51,122 bases of DNA from Tsukamurella sp. M9C (GTDB taxonomy: Bacteria > Actinomycetota > Actinomycetes > Mycobacteriales > Mycobacteriaceae): positions 1-51,122 of the forward strand of contig NZ_JAIULG010000034.1 in the NCBI RefSeq assembly GCF_020169415.1. The letters are read 5' to 3'. Every line of letters begins with the position of its first letter. Position 1 is the first letter of the stretch. The position numbers were made by a program, and so were the translations under genes. Below are positions 8,656-19,893 of the stretch, piece after piece. A model generated the notes under the pieces. The model saw only the letters and a list, made by a program, of their open reading frames with translations. It was not told where the DNA came from and searched no databases.

Positions 8656-10971
8656 TCAGCCCGCGGCCACGGCGGCGAGCACCAGGTCCAGCACGAGGAC
8701 GGCGCCCTCCTTGTCGAGCGGGTCGTTCCCGTTGCCGCACTTGGGGGACTGCACGCACGAGGGGCAGCCCGACGGGCACTCGCACGCCGCGACGGCGTCC
8801 CGCGTCGCCACGAGCCACGTCGCCAGGGACTCGTAGCCGCGCTCGGCGAAGCCCGCCCCGCCGGGGTAGCCGTCGTAGACGAAGATCGACGGCAGGCCGG
8901 TGTCGTCGTGCAGCGCCGTCGAGAGCCCGCCGATGTCCCAGCGGTCGCACGACGCGACGAGCGGCAGCAGGCCGATCGCCGCGTGCTCGGCGGCGTGCAG
9001 CGCCCCCGGCCAGCGTTCCGGGACCAGGCCCGCCGATTCGAGCACCTCCGGGGTCAGCGTGATCAGGGCGGCGCGGGTGGCCAGCGTGGTCTCCGGCAGG
9101 TCCAGCTCGACGGCGTCCATCACCTCGCCGCTGCGCAGCGTCCGCAGGTAGCCGACCACGCGGCTGGTCACCTCGACGGAGACGAACCGCGCGGTCACGT
9201 CGCCCAGCACCTCGGTCTCGTGCACCGCGGTGACGTGCACGTCGAGGTCCTCGCGCGCCGACGTGGTCCACTCCGGCTCCTCCGCGTGCACGAGCGCCAG
9301 TCCGTCGTCGAGGTCCAGCTCGTCCACCACGTACGACTCGCCCTGGTGCACGTGCACCGCTCCCTGGTGCACCGTCGAGAGCGCCCGCGTGAAGTCGACG
9401 GTCCCGAGCAGCCGCCCGGTCGTCTCCTCGACGATGAGGATCTCGCTGCCCGCCCCGCCCCGGATGTTCACGCCCGCATGCGGATCGATCCCGGCGGCCA
9501 GGAAGTAGCCCGCGGGCCGCTCGCGCAGCAGTCCGTCGGCCACCAGCCGGCCCACGACGTCGACGGCGCCGAGCGTGCCGACCTCCGCACGGCTCAGCGG
9601 GATCTCGCTCGCCGCGCACAACAGCTGCGGCCCGAGCACGTACGGATTCCACGGGTCGGTGATCGTCGCCTCCACCGGCCGCCCGAGCAGCGACTCGGGA
9701 TGGTGGACCAGGTAGGTGTCCAGCGGATCGTCGCGGGCGATCAGCAGGATCAGCGAGCCCTGCCCGCGCCGCCCGCTGCGCCCCGCCTGCTGCCAGAACG
9801 AGGCGACGGTGCCGGGGAACCCGGCCATGAGCACCGCGTCCAGGCCGGCGATGTCCACGCCCAGCTCCAACGCGTTCGTCGTGGCCACGCCGAGCAGCGC
9901 CCCGTCGTTGAGGCCCTGCTCGAGCCGGCGTCGGTCGTCCGCGAGGTAGCCCGCTCGGTAGGCGGCGATCCGCTCCGCCAGCTCGGGCGTCGCCTCGGCG
10001 AGCATCCGCCGGGCCGAGAGCGCGACGGTCTCCGCGGACCGTCGGGACCGGACGAACGCGAGCGTGCGCGCCCCCTCGACCACCAGGTCGGACAGCATCC
10101 GCGCCGCCTCCGTGGTGGCGGGGCGCCGCACGGGCGCCCCGTTCTCGCCCTCCAGGTCGGGCAGCAGCGGCGGCTCCCACAGGGCGACGGTCCGCGGCCC
10201 GTGCGGGGACGAATCCTCGGTGACCGCAACGCAGTCCGCGCCGATGAGCCGCGACGCGGCGCCCGCGGGATCGGAGGTGGTCGCGGACGCGCAGATCACG
10301 GTGGGGGTGCTGCCGTACTTCGCCGCCACCCGCAGCAGGCGCCGCAGGACGAGGGCGGTGTGCGAGCCGAAGACCCCGCGGTAGTGATGGCACTCGTCGA
10401 CCACCACGTACCGCAGGCCGCGGAGGAAGCGGGCCCACTTCGCGTGCCGCGGAAGCAATCCCACGTGCAGCATGTCCGGGTTGGTGAACACCCACCGGCT
10501 GTCGGAGCGCGCCCAGCGGCGCATCTCCTGCGAGGTGTCGCCGTCGTACATGGCGGGCGAGGCGTCGTTCGGGCCGTAGTCGGTGGTCAGGCGCACCGCG
10601 GCCCGGTGCTGATCGGTGCCGAGCGCCTTCGTCGGCGACAGGTAGAGCACCGTTGCGCGGGGGTCCTCCGCGAGGGCCGCGAGCACCGGTAGCTGGTAGG
10701 CGAGGGACTTGCCCGAGGCGGTCCCCGTCGAGATCACGACGTGCCGGCCCGCGTGCGCGTGCTCAGCGGCCGCCGCCTGGTGGCGCCACGGCTCCCGGAC
10801 ACCCTCGTCGACGAGCCCCTCCCGCACCCGCGGCGGGACCCAGGTCGGCCAGGGGGCGAATTCCGCTCGGCGTGACGGGATGTCCGCCACGTGGGTCAGG
10901 CTCTCGGCGCCGGACCCCGAACCGGCCATGACCCGGTCCAGCAGCTCCCTGCCGAAGGTGTTGTGCTCCAC
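8656..10971 (-). CDS. Hrq1/MrfA-like DEAD/DEAH helicase with C-terminal Cys cluster (Rv3649 type)
   Basis: A superfamily 2 helicase of 771 residues. Motif I is STGTASGKS, motif II is DECH (VVVDECHHYRG), motif III SAT, and motif VI QQAGRSGRRGQGS. The C-terminus is a DUF1998-type domain with ECPSGCPSCVQSPKCGN, four Cys that probably hold a metal. Bacillus MrfA (YprA) and fungal Hrq1 share this plan and unwind DNA in repair of mitomycin-type lesions; extending that role here is inference. The start is GTG (10971) with a GGGGG stretch nine bases upstream. Position and direction match Rv3649 next to cspA in M. tuberculosis. Confidence 0.9.
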   Translation of the reverse strand: MEHNTFGRELLDRVMAGSGSGAESLTHVADIPSRRAEFAPWPTWVPPRVREGLVDEGVREPWRHQAAAAEHAHAGRHVVISTGTASGKSLAYQLPVLAALAEDPRATVLYLSPTKALGTDQHRAAVRLTTDYGPNDASPAMYDGDTSQEMRRWARSDSRWVFTNPDMLHVGLLPRHAKWARFLRGLRYVVVDECHHYRGVFGSHTALVLRRLLRVAAKYGSTPTVICASATTSDPAGAASRLIGADCVAVTEDSSPHGPRTVALWEPPLLPDLEGENGAPVRRPATTEAARMLSDLVVEGARTLAFVRSRRSAETVALSARRMLAEATPELAERIAAYRAGYLADDRRRLEQGLNDGALLGVATTNALELGVDIAGLDAVLMAGFPGTVASFWQQAGRSGRRGQGSLILLIARDDPLDTYLVHHPESLLGRPVEATITDPWNPYVLGPQLLCAASEIPLSRAEVGTLGAVDVVGRLVADGLLRERPAGYFLAAGIDPHAGVNIRGGAGSEILIVEETTGRLLGTVDFTRALSTVHQGAVHVHQGESYVVDELDLDDGLALVHAEEPEWTTSAREDLDVHVTAVHETEVLGDVTARFVSVEVTSRVVGYLRTLRSGEVMDAVELDLPETTLATRAALITLTPEVLESAGLVPERWPGALHAAEHAAIGLLPLVASCDRWDIGGLSTALHDDTGLPSIFVYDGYPGGAGFAERGYESLATWLVATRDAVAACECPSGCPSCVQSPKCGNGNDPLDKEGAVLVLDLVLAAVAAG

Positions 10972-11338
10972 CGTGATAGCCCCCGCATCGACCCGGCGTC
11001 CGTCGGGCCGCGCGGGCCGCGGACGCGCCGATCGTCCAGTCTAACCGCGCCGAGAACGGACCGTCGTCCGGTGGGACGGCGGGTGAACGGAAGGCGAAAT
11101 CGCGCCGCCCGCTGTTGCTCGATGGGAAATCGTGATTGACTGTATGCGGTCGCAGCTCCCGCCGGGGGTCCGAAGGGACCATCGGGGGATCGATGTTGCG
11201 GGCGTGGTACTGAAGGTTTTTGTGTGCGGTCTCCGCAAACGGCTCCAGAAAGTATGGCGGCCGGAACCGGCCAGGAGTCGCGCCCCACAGGGGGAACGGT
11301 TCCTACACCGGTAGGTAGACAAGTTAGGAAACATCTCA
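10972..11338. promoter_or_regulatory. Intergenic control region between helicase and cold-shock gene
   Basis: This 367-base stretch has no convincing gene; the frames in it are Arg/Pro-rich shadows. It must hold the divergent promoters of the helicase and of the cold-shock gene. TTGACT at about 11135 is a possible -35. A near-palindrome GGTCCGAAGGGACC lies at about 11166. The part next to the cold-shock gene is less GC-rich and could be the long 5' leader typical of cspA mRNAs. AGGAAA nine bases before the ATG is the likely ribosome-binding site. Confidence 0.5.
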
Positions 11339-11542
11339 ATGGCACAGGGAACTGTGAAGTGGTTCAACGCGGAGAAGGGCTTCGGCTTCATCGCACCGGC
11401 CGACGGCTCGGATGACGTGTTCGTCCACTACTCGGAGATCCAGGGCAACGGCTTCCGTACCCTCGAGGAGAACCAGCTCGTGGAGTTCGAGGTCGGCCAG
11501 GGCACCAAGGGCCCGCAGGCCACCGGCGTCCGCGCTCTCTAA
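11339..11542 (+). CDS. cspA: Cold-shock protein, CspA family
   Basis: A 67-residue single OB-fold nucleic-acid chaperone. It opens with [18 protein letters not shown], and both RNA-binding motifs are intact (RNP1 KGFGFI and RNP2 DVFVHYS). Length and sequence are normal for Mycobacteriales CspA (Rv3648c). It binds single-stranded RNA and melts structure at low temperature. A strong hairpin terminator follows 32 bases after the stop, so it is probably a single-gene transcript. Confidence 0.97.
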   Translation: MAQGTVKWFNAEKGFGFIAPADGSDDVFVHYSEIQGNGFRTLEENQLVEFEVGQGTKGPQATGVRAL

Positions 11543-11574
11543 GAAACCTCGCACCACGCGATAAGAGTTTCTCG

Positions 11575-11608
11575 CAGCACCCCTCCGCCCTCGGGTGGAG
11601 GGGTGCTG
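11575..11608 (+). terminator. Intrinsic-type terminator after cspA
   Basis: A 15-bp stem (CAGCACCCCTCCGCC against GGTGGAGGGGTGCTG, one G-U pair) closes a CTCG loop. It is followed by the weakly T-rich TGCATTTCTC. The hairpin lies 32 bases past the cspA stop. Confidence 0.82.
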
Positions 11609-11661
11609 TGCATTTCTCGGCCCGTTCGCCGTGTCGACGGTGCCGCCGCACCACGGCCCTC

Positions 11662-11667
11662 TAGGCT
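11662..11667 (+). promoter_or_regulatory. Leaderless -10 box of the Rv3647c-like gene
   Basis: TAGGCT stands six bases before the GTG at 11674. No ribosome-binding site is present, which fits a leaderless mRNA. Confidence 0.5.
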
Positions 11668-11673
11668 CATCAC

Positions 11674-12252
11674 GTGTCCCAACTGTCACTCTTCTCCGCC
11701 GAGCAGACCGAGCCGTCGCCCCGCGACCTCGCCGGCCTGCTCGCCTCGACGGGGCAGATCGTGCAGGTGGGTGGGAGCGCGCGGGTCTCGGTGGTCGTCG
11801 CCGATCCGTGGCGCGCCGAGGCGATCGCCGTGATGATCGAGGAGGCCGGCCTGCGGCCGCAGCTCGACACCTCCGAGGAGGGGAATCCGCTGGTCCGGAC
11901 CCTCGCGGCGCCGGAACTGCAGCCGATGGCCGTCGCCTGGACGCGCGGCGCGGCCAAGACGGCACCGTCGACCTGGGTCCCCGGCCCGCGCGCGCTGCGG
12001 GCCTGGGCACTCGCGGGCGGCGACGTGGACGGCGTGCACTACCTCCTCGCGCTCGACCAGCACGCGCCGGAGAGCGCCCCCGTGCTGGCGACGGCCCTCA
12101 TGCGGGCGGGCGTCGCGCCCACCCTGGTGGGCACGAGGGGGACGAAACCGGCGCTGCGGGTGTCCGGGCACCGTCGGCTCCTGCGACTGCGGGAGAGCAT
12201 CGGCGACCCGCCCGCGCACCCCGAGGCGGCCGCCCACTGGCCGCAGCCCTGA
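11674..12252 (+). CDS. Conserved hypothetical protein, Rv3647c family
   Basis: A 192-residue soluble protein located between cspA and topA, as Rv3647c is in M. tuberculosis, with similar length. The first residues (SQLSLFSAEQTEP) are followed by alternating strands and helices with VSVVVADPWRAEAIAVMIEEAGL. No catalytic motif is recognisable and its role is unknown. The start is set by GTG 11674 behind a leaderless-type -10 box. Confidence 0.8.
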   Translation: MSQLSLFSAEQTEPSPRDLAGLLASTGQIVQVGGSARVSVVVADPWRAEAIAVMIEEAGLRPQLDTSEEGNPLVRTLAAPELQPMAVAWTRGAAKTAPSTWVPGPRALRAWALAGGDVDGVHYLLALDQHAPESAPVLATALMRAGVAPTLVGTRGTKPALRVSGHRRLLRLRESIGDPPAHPEAAAHWPQP

Positions 12253-12423
12253 CGCCCCGATCGGACCCGTCCAGCGGAATCCATGAGGCGTGCAGCGGCC
12301 CCTGTATATAAGGTGGGGCCCGAGGTGCGGCAGAATGGGCACCGGAGTGGCCGCCTACGTCGCAAGTGACGCGAGGGGTCGAGGTGGTGACGCAGGTGCC
12401 ACCGGAACAGATCAGGAGGGTCC

Positions 12424-15363
<2,940 letters not shown>

Positions 15364-16893
15364 TCAGTCGTCGACGGGGCGCGCCAGCCGCGTGAGCTGG
15401 CCGCGCCCGCGGAGCTCGATGGCCTCGCCGAGCACCCACAGGGCCTGCTCGGCGGGCGTCGCGGCCTCGACCGCGCGCCCGGCCGCGAGCAGCGACGAGG
15501 GCTCGGACTTCGCGATCTCGGTGATCCGCGCGGCCTCGTTCACTGGGTCGCCGATCACCGTGTACTCGAACCGGGCCTTCGCGCCGATGTGCCCGGCGAC
15601 CACCTGACCGGCGGAGACGCCGATGCCGAAGCCGGTGCCGCCGAGCACGTCACCGAGCTGGATCCGCATCTCGCGGGCCGCGGCCAGCGCGGCGCCCGCG
15701 GCGTCCGGGTGGGGCAGCGGGGCGCCGAAGATGGCGAGCGCCGCGTCGCCCTGGAACTTGTTGACGAAGCCGCCGTGCAGGTCGACGAGGTCGACGACCA
15801 CCTTGAAGAAGTCGTTGAGCAGGTCCACGACGGCGGCGGGCTCCTCGGTGACGGCGATCTTCGTCGAGCCCACGAGGTCGACGAACAGCACGCTGACCTC
15901 GTTGATCTCGCCACCCAGGTGCGTGCCGTGCTCGAGGGCCTGCCGCGCGACGTCCTGCCCGACGTACCGGCCGAACATGTCGCGCATCCGCTGCCGCTCG
16001 GCGAGGTCGTGCACCATGTCGTTGAAGCCGGCCTGCAGCAGCCCCAGCTCACTCGAGTCGTAGATCTTCACGGAGGCGGCGAAGTCGCCGTCGCGGACCT
16101 TGCGCTGCGCCTGGAAGAGGTCGCGGATCGGGTCGCCGATGGACTTCGCGGCCCGGACGGTGCCGAGCAGGCCCGCGCCGAGCGCCACCACGGACAGCAG
16201 CAGCACCGGGTTGATCAGGGTCGGGGCGTCGGGGTCGATGATGCCCGACTCCTGCGAGACGACGACCATGATGATGCCGACGATCGGCGTCGCCGTGCCG
16301 AGCACCCAGCTGAGCAGGATGCGGGTGGTCACGGACAGGCCCGCGGAGCCCTGCGGCTCCTGCGCCAGCGCCGCGACCGTGATGGGCCGCAGCACCCGCT
16401 CGGTCTGCATGTAGCTGAGCGCGCACGTCGTGGTGGCACCCAGCAGTACCGTCAGCGCGACGACGATCCGGATGCCGCCCGGCGAGTTGTAGTTGATGAC
16501 CACGAAGATGCCGCCGCCGATGAGCCAGAAGATCGCCTGCATGAGGGCCATGCGCAGCGGAATGGCGAGGGCCCGGCGGGAGATCTCGGGGTCGTACGGG
16601 GCGCTGCGCCGGTGCCAGCGCAGCACCGGGAGCACCAGCTTGAGCCCGATCAGCATGCCGAGCACGCTCGCGACCACCAGGTAGGTGATGAAGACCAGCA
16701 GGTTGACGCCGCTGATCTCCTGAAGCTGCACGGACTGCTGCACGGGCAGCGCGAACCGGAGGAAACCGAAGACGAAGACCGCGCCCAGGATGTTCGACCG
16801 CAGGATGTCCAGCGCGAAGATCGGCCAGGGGGTCTTGGCGAGCCACCGCGCCAGTCGCATAGCGCGACTGAGTCTGCTCTTCGGTGCTGCCAC
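15364..16893 (-). CDS. Membrane adenylate cyclase with HAMP domain (Rv3645 type)
   Basis: A class III cyclase of 509 residues that should make cyclic AMP. Six membrane helices fill residues about 25-245. A HAMP linker follows (SIGDPIRDLFQAQRKVRDGDF, about 235-290), and then the catalytic domain. Metal-binding aspartates are D339 (LFVDLVGSTK) and D383 (NKFQGDAALAIFG); YTVIGDPVNEAARI is the base-recognition and transition-state region. It is the ortholog by position of Rv3645. GTG 16893 is supported by TAAGTT six bases upstream; ATG 16860 would cut off a basic leader. Its stop and the topA stop sit back to back in TGATCA. Confidence 0.93.
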   Translation of the reverse strand: MAAPKSRLSRAMRLARWLAKTPWPIFALDILRSNILGAVFVFGFLRFALPVQQSVQLQEISGVNLLVFITYLVVASVLGMLIGLKLVLPVLRWHRRSAPYDPEISRRALAIPLRMALMQAIFWLIGGGIFVVINYNSPGGIRIVVALTVLLGATTTCALSYMQTERVLRPITVAALAQEPQGSAGLSVTTRILLSWVLGTATPIVGIIMVVVSQESGIIDPDAPTLINPVLLLSVVALGAGLLGTVRAAKSIGDPIRDLFQAQRKVRDGDFAASVKIYDSSELGLLQAGFNDMVHDLAERQRMRDMFGRYVGQDVARQALEHGTHLGGEINEVSVLFVDLVGSTKIAVTEEPAAVVDLLNDFFKVVVDLVDLHGGFVNKFQGDAALAIFGAPLPHPDAAGAALAAAREMRIQLGDVLGGTGFGIGVSAGQVVAGHIGAKARFEYTVIGDPVNEAARITEIAKSEPSSLLAAGRAVEAATPAEQALWVLGEAIELRGRGQLTRLARPVDD

Positions 16894-16945
16894 CGCTCCA
16901 ACTTAGCGTGCGCTCGGCGTCGGACGGGAGGGCTAGGGTGTGGGG
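16894..16945. promoter_or_regulatory. Face-to-face leaderless promoters of cyclase and holB
   Basis: In this 52-base gap TAAGTT (read on the minus strand, 16905-16900) lies six bases before the cyclase GTG. TAGGGT (16934-16939) lies six bases before the holB GTG (16946). Both mRNAs are predicted to start at their start codons, so their core promoters share about 30 bases. Confidence 0.55.
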
Positions 16946-18166
16946 GTGAGCTCAGTGTTCGATCGCCTGGTGGGGCAGGAAGCGGTGGTGGTGGGCCTGC
17001 GGGCCGCCGCCGAGGCCGCACGGGAGGTCGTCGCGAGCGGGGGCACCGTCGCCGATCTGGCGGGATCGTCCATGACGCACGCCTGGCTGTTCACGGGCCC
17101 GCCCGGCTCGGGGCGGTCCGTCGCCGCCCGCGCGCTCGCCGCCGCCCTGCAGTGCGACGATCCCGGGGAGCCCGGCTGCGGGCGCTGCCGCGCCTGCACG
17201 ACGGTGCTGGCCGGCACCCACGCCGACGTGCGCGGCATCGCCCCCGACGGGCTCTCCATCGCCGTCAAGCAGATGCGCGAGGTGGTGGCCGACGCGTCGC
17301 GGCGGCCGTCCGTCGGGCACTGGCAGATCGTGCTCATCGAGGACGCCGACCGGCTCACCGAGCAGGCCGGCAATGCGCTGCTGAAGATGGTCGAGGAACC
17401 GCCCGCGCAGACGATCGTGCTGCTGTGCGCGCCGACCGTCGACCCGGAGGACATCTCGGTCACGCTGAAGTCCCGGTGCCGGCACGTGCCGCTCGTCACA
17501 CCGTCGGCGCCCGCGATCGCGGCGGTGTTGGAGCGGGACGGCATCGACGCCGAGCGCGCGGCCTGGGCCGCGGGCGTTTCGGGCGGGCACGTCGGGCGGG
17601 CCAAGCGTCTCGCCACGGACCCGGAGGCGCAGAAGCAGCGCAAGCAGGCGCTGAGCCTGGCGCGGGCGGCCACGTCCGAGGGCGTCTACGGCGTCGTCGA
17701 GCAACTGCTGCGCGACGCGGAGAGCACCGCCAAGGAGCTCAACGCCGACCTCAACGAGCGGGAGACCGAGGAGCTCAAGACGGCGCTCGGCGCCGGCGGC
17801 GTGGGCCGCGGCACCGCGGGCGTGATGCGCGGGTCGGCCGGGCAGCTCAAGGACCTCGAGAAGCGGCAGAAGGCCCGCGGCACCCGCGCGGTGCGCGACG
17901 CGCTCGACCGCGCGCTCATCGACCTCGCCGCGCTCTTCCGCGACGCGCTGGTGCAGGGCTCGGGCGCGCAGGTCACGCTCATGCACCCCGACGAGGCCGA
18001 GCAGACCCGCCGGCTCGCCGGCTACGCCCGGCCCGAGGGGCTGCTGCGCTGCGTCGAGTCGGTGTTGGAGTGCCGTGAGGCGATCGACCTCAACGTCAAG
18101 CCCGTCGTCGCACTGGACGCGATGGCCGCGGGCGTCTCGTCGGCGCTCCGGGAGAACCGACGCTAG
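16946..18166 (+). CDS. holB: DNA polymerase III subunit delta prime
   Basis: A clamp-loader AAA+ protein of 406 residues. It begins VSSVFDRLVGQEAVV and has an atypical P-loop (GPPGSGRS, Arg replacing the usual Lys, as is common in delta prime). The zinc-binding CGRCRACTTVLAGTHADV carries the Cys cluster, with a further Cys just upstream in DDPGEPGC. ALLKMVEEPPAQT follows, then a sensor segment (TLKSRCRHVPL). It matches Rv3644c in position. GTG 16946 fits a leaderless start; GTG 16940 is also in frame. The last codon overlaps the convergent kinase gene: both stops share CTAG at 18163-18166. Confidence 0.95.
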   Translation: MSSVFDRLVGQEAVVVGLRAAAEAAREVVASGGTVADLAGSSMTHAWLFTGPPGSGRSVAARALAAALQCDDPGEPGCGRCRACTTVLAGTHADVRGIAPDGLSIAVKQMREVVADASRRPSVGHWQIVLIEDADRLTEQAGNALLKMVEEPPAQTIVLLCAPTVDPEDISVTLKSRCRHVPLVTPSAPAIAAVLERDGIDAERAAWAAGVSGGHVGRAKRLATDPEAQKQRKQALSLARAATSEGVYGVVEQLLRDAESTAKELNADLNERETEELKTALGAGGVGRGTAGVMRGSAGQLKDLEKRQKARGTRAVRDALDRALIDLAALFRDALVQGSGAQVTLMHPDEAEQTRRLAGYARPEGLLRCVESVLECREAIDLNVKPVVALDAMAAGVSSALRENRR

Positions 18167-19809
18167 TCGCCCTTGAGCTGCACCTGCTCGAGGGTCGTCG
18201 ACCACTTGCCGCCGTCGACCTTGACCAGCCCGGTGATCCACACCAGCACGTACCTCGACGACGGTGCGTCGCTCGCGGTGAACTCCGTGTCGCCGTTCGA
18301 CAGGGTCCCGCTCCACACCCGCTGCGTGTCGTCGACCGAGCTCGGCGACGCGGAACCCGCGATCCGGATCTCCACCGTCGAGCCGGAGCTCGGCGACGTG
18401 ATGGTGCCGGAGGTGATCCGCGTGGCCTTGTCGAGGGTGATCAGCAGGCCCGTGCCCTTCTTGAGGCCGCCGAAGCCGGGGCCGGAGAAGTAGTAGTCCG
18501 TACGCCACGAGGGCTTGTCGCCGGTGAGGACGTTCTCGGCGTAGTTCGAGCTCTCGGCCCCGCCCTGGAAGTACACCTGCTTGACCGAGGAGGCGGTCAC
18601 CGTCGAACCTCCCCCGGACCCGCCCAGGTCGCCGATGGACGGCTTGACCAGGTAGAACACGCCCGCGGCGAGGGCGATGATCACGACGGCGGCGAGCGCG
18701 GCGACGGCCCGGCCCCACTTGCGGGGCGGCGCCGGAGGGGGCGCGACGGGCGCCTCCTGCCGGGCCGAGGCGGGCAGCTGCTCGGCGCGGGTGGGCGCCG
18801 GCTGGGCCGCGGTGTGCGGGCCGGGGTACTCGCCGGTCGGGACGTACTGCCCCGTCGGCGGCCCCGGGTAGGGCGCGGTGCCGGGCCCGGCGTGGGCGCC
18901 GGTGTGCTCGCCCGTGTACGCGGGCTGTTGGGCGGTGCCCGCCGGGATCGACTGTGGCGCGGTGCCCGACGGCATCGACGACGGTGCCTCCCCGCGCAGC
19001 CCGGCGACGAACTCGGCGCACGTGGCGTACCGGTCCTCGGGGCGCTTGGCGAGGGCCTTGCGGAAGACGGCGTCGAGGTGGCCCGGCAGCGACGGGTTGC
19101 GGGCGGTGATCTTCGGCGCGGGCTGGTTCAGGTGCGCCGCGATGACGGCGGCGGGGGAGTCGCCGGGGAAGGGCGGCTCGCCCGTGAGAAGTTCGAAGAC
19201 GGTGCAGCCGAGCGAGTAGAGGTCGGCCCGGTTGTCGAGGATCTTGTTGTCGAAGGCCTCAGGCGACATGTACGCCATGGTCCCGACGGTGATCCCGGTC
19301 GACGTGACGCCCACCGCGTCGCCCGCGGCCTTGGCGATGCCGAAGTCCGCGAGCTTGACCTGCGGCGCACCGTCGGAGTCGAAGGCGACGAGGATGTTGG
19401 CGGGCTTGACGTCGCGGTGGGTGATGTTCGCGCGACGGTAGGCGTAATCGAGCGCTGCGCCGGCACCGTCGGCGATGTCGATCGCGAGCGACAGCGGCAT
19501 CGGGCCCCGCTCGGCGACCATCCGCGCGGTGTCCGGCCCGGCGACGTACTCCATCGTGATCCACAGCCGACCGTCGACCTCGCCGCGGTCGTAGAGGTGG
19601 ATGATGTTGCGGTGGTTGAGCTGTGCCAGCACGTAGGCCTCGCGGTCGAACCGCGCCTTGTACTGCGGGTTGCTGCTGACGGAGGTGTGCAGCAGCTTCA
19701 GCGCGTCCTGTCGGGGCAGGCGCGGGTGCTGGACCAGGTAGACCTCGCCCATTCCGCCGCCGCCGAGCTTGCGGACCACCCGGTAGCCCGCGATCTGCTG
19801 CTCGTTCAT
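18163..19809 (-). CDS. Receptor-type Ser/Thr protein kinase with discoidin-like ectodomain
   Basis: A PknB-class kinase of 548 residues. The glycine loop is LGGGGMGEVYL; K38 is the ATP-binding lysine in DALKLL; D133 is the catalytic Asp of HRDVKPANIL; DFG and GTMAYMSPE follow. A Pro/Thr/Gly linker covers about 270-380, then one membrane helix (AVAALAAVVIIALAAGVFYLV). The outer part of about 140 residues shows no PASTA repeats. It reads as a beta-sandwich with WRTDYYFSGPGFG, ITLDKATRITSGTI and YVLVWITG, like F5/8 (discoidin) folds. ATG 19809 has GAGGGAG upstream; a start at 19854 was rejected. Confidence 0.92.
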   Translation of the reverse strand: MNEQQIAGYRVVRKLGGGGMGEVYLVQHPRLPRQDALKLLHTSVSSNPQYKARFDREAYVLAQLNHRNIIHLYDRGEVDGRLWITMEYVAGPDTARMVAERGPMPLSLAIDIADGAGAALDYAYRRANITHRDVKPANILVAFDSDGAPQVKLADFGIAKAAGDAVGVTSTGITVGTMAYMSPEAFDNKILDNRADLYSLGCTVFELLTGEPPFPGDSPAAVIAAHLNQPAPKITARNPSLPGHLDAVFRKALAKRPEDRYATCAEFVAGLRGEAPSSMPSGTAPQSIPAGTAQQPAYTGEHTGAHAGPGTAPYPGPPTGQYVPTGEYPGPHTAAQPAPTRAEQLPASARQEAPVAPPPAPPRKWGRAVAALAAVVIIALAAGVFYLVKPSIGDLGGSGGGSTVTASSVKQVYFQGGAESSNYAENVLTGDKPSWRTDYYFSGPGFGGLKKGTGLLITLDKATRITSGTITSPSSGSTVEIRIAGSASPSSVDDTQRVWSGTLSNGDTEFTASDAPSSRYVLVWITGLVKVDGGKWSTTLEQVQLKGD

Positions 19810-19893
19810 CCGCTCCCTCAAAAACGCGACCGCCCGTCGGCCGCACCGAGTCAACGGTAGCGGTAGACGGGCGGCAGCGGCGATCGTTGCAGG

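Noticed and set aside
15589-18078. Plus-strand frame of 829 codons spanning the cyclase and holB
   Set aside because: It runs antisense to the cyclase and out of frame through holB, with no recognisable protein features.
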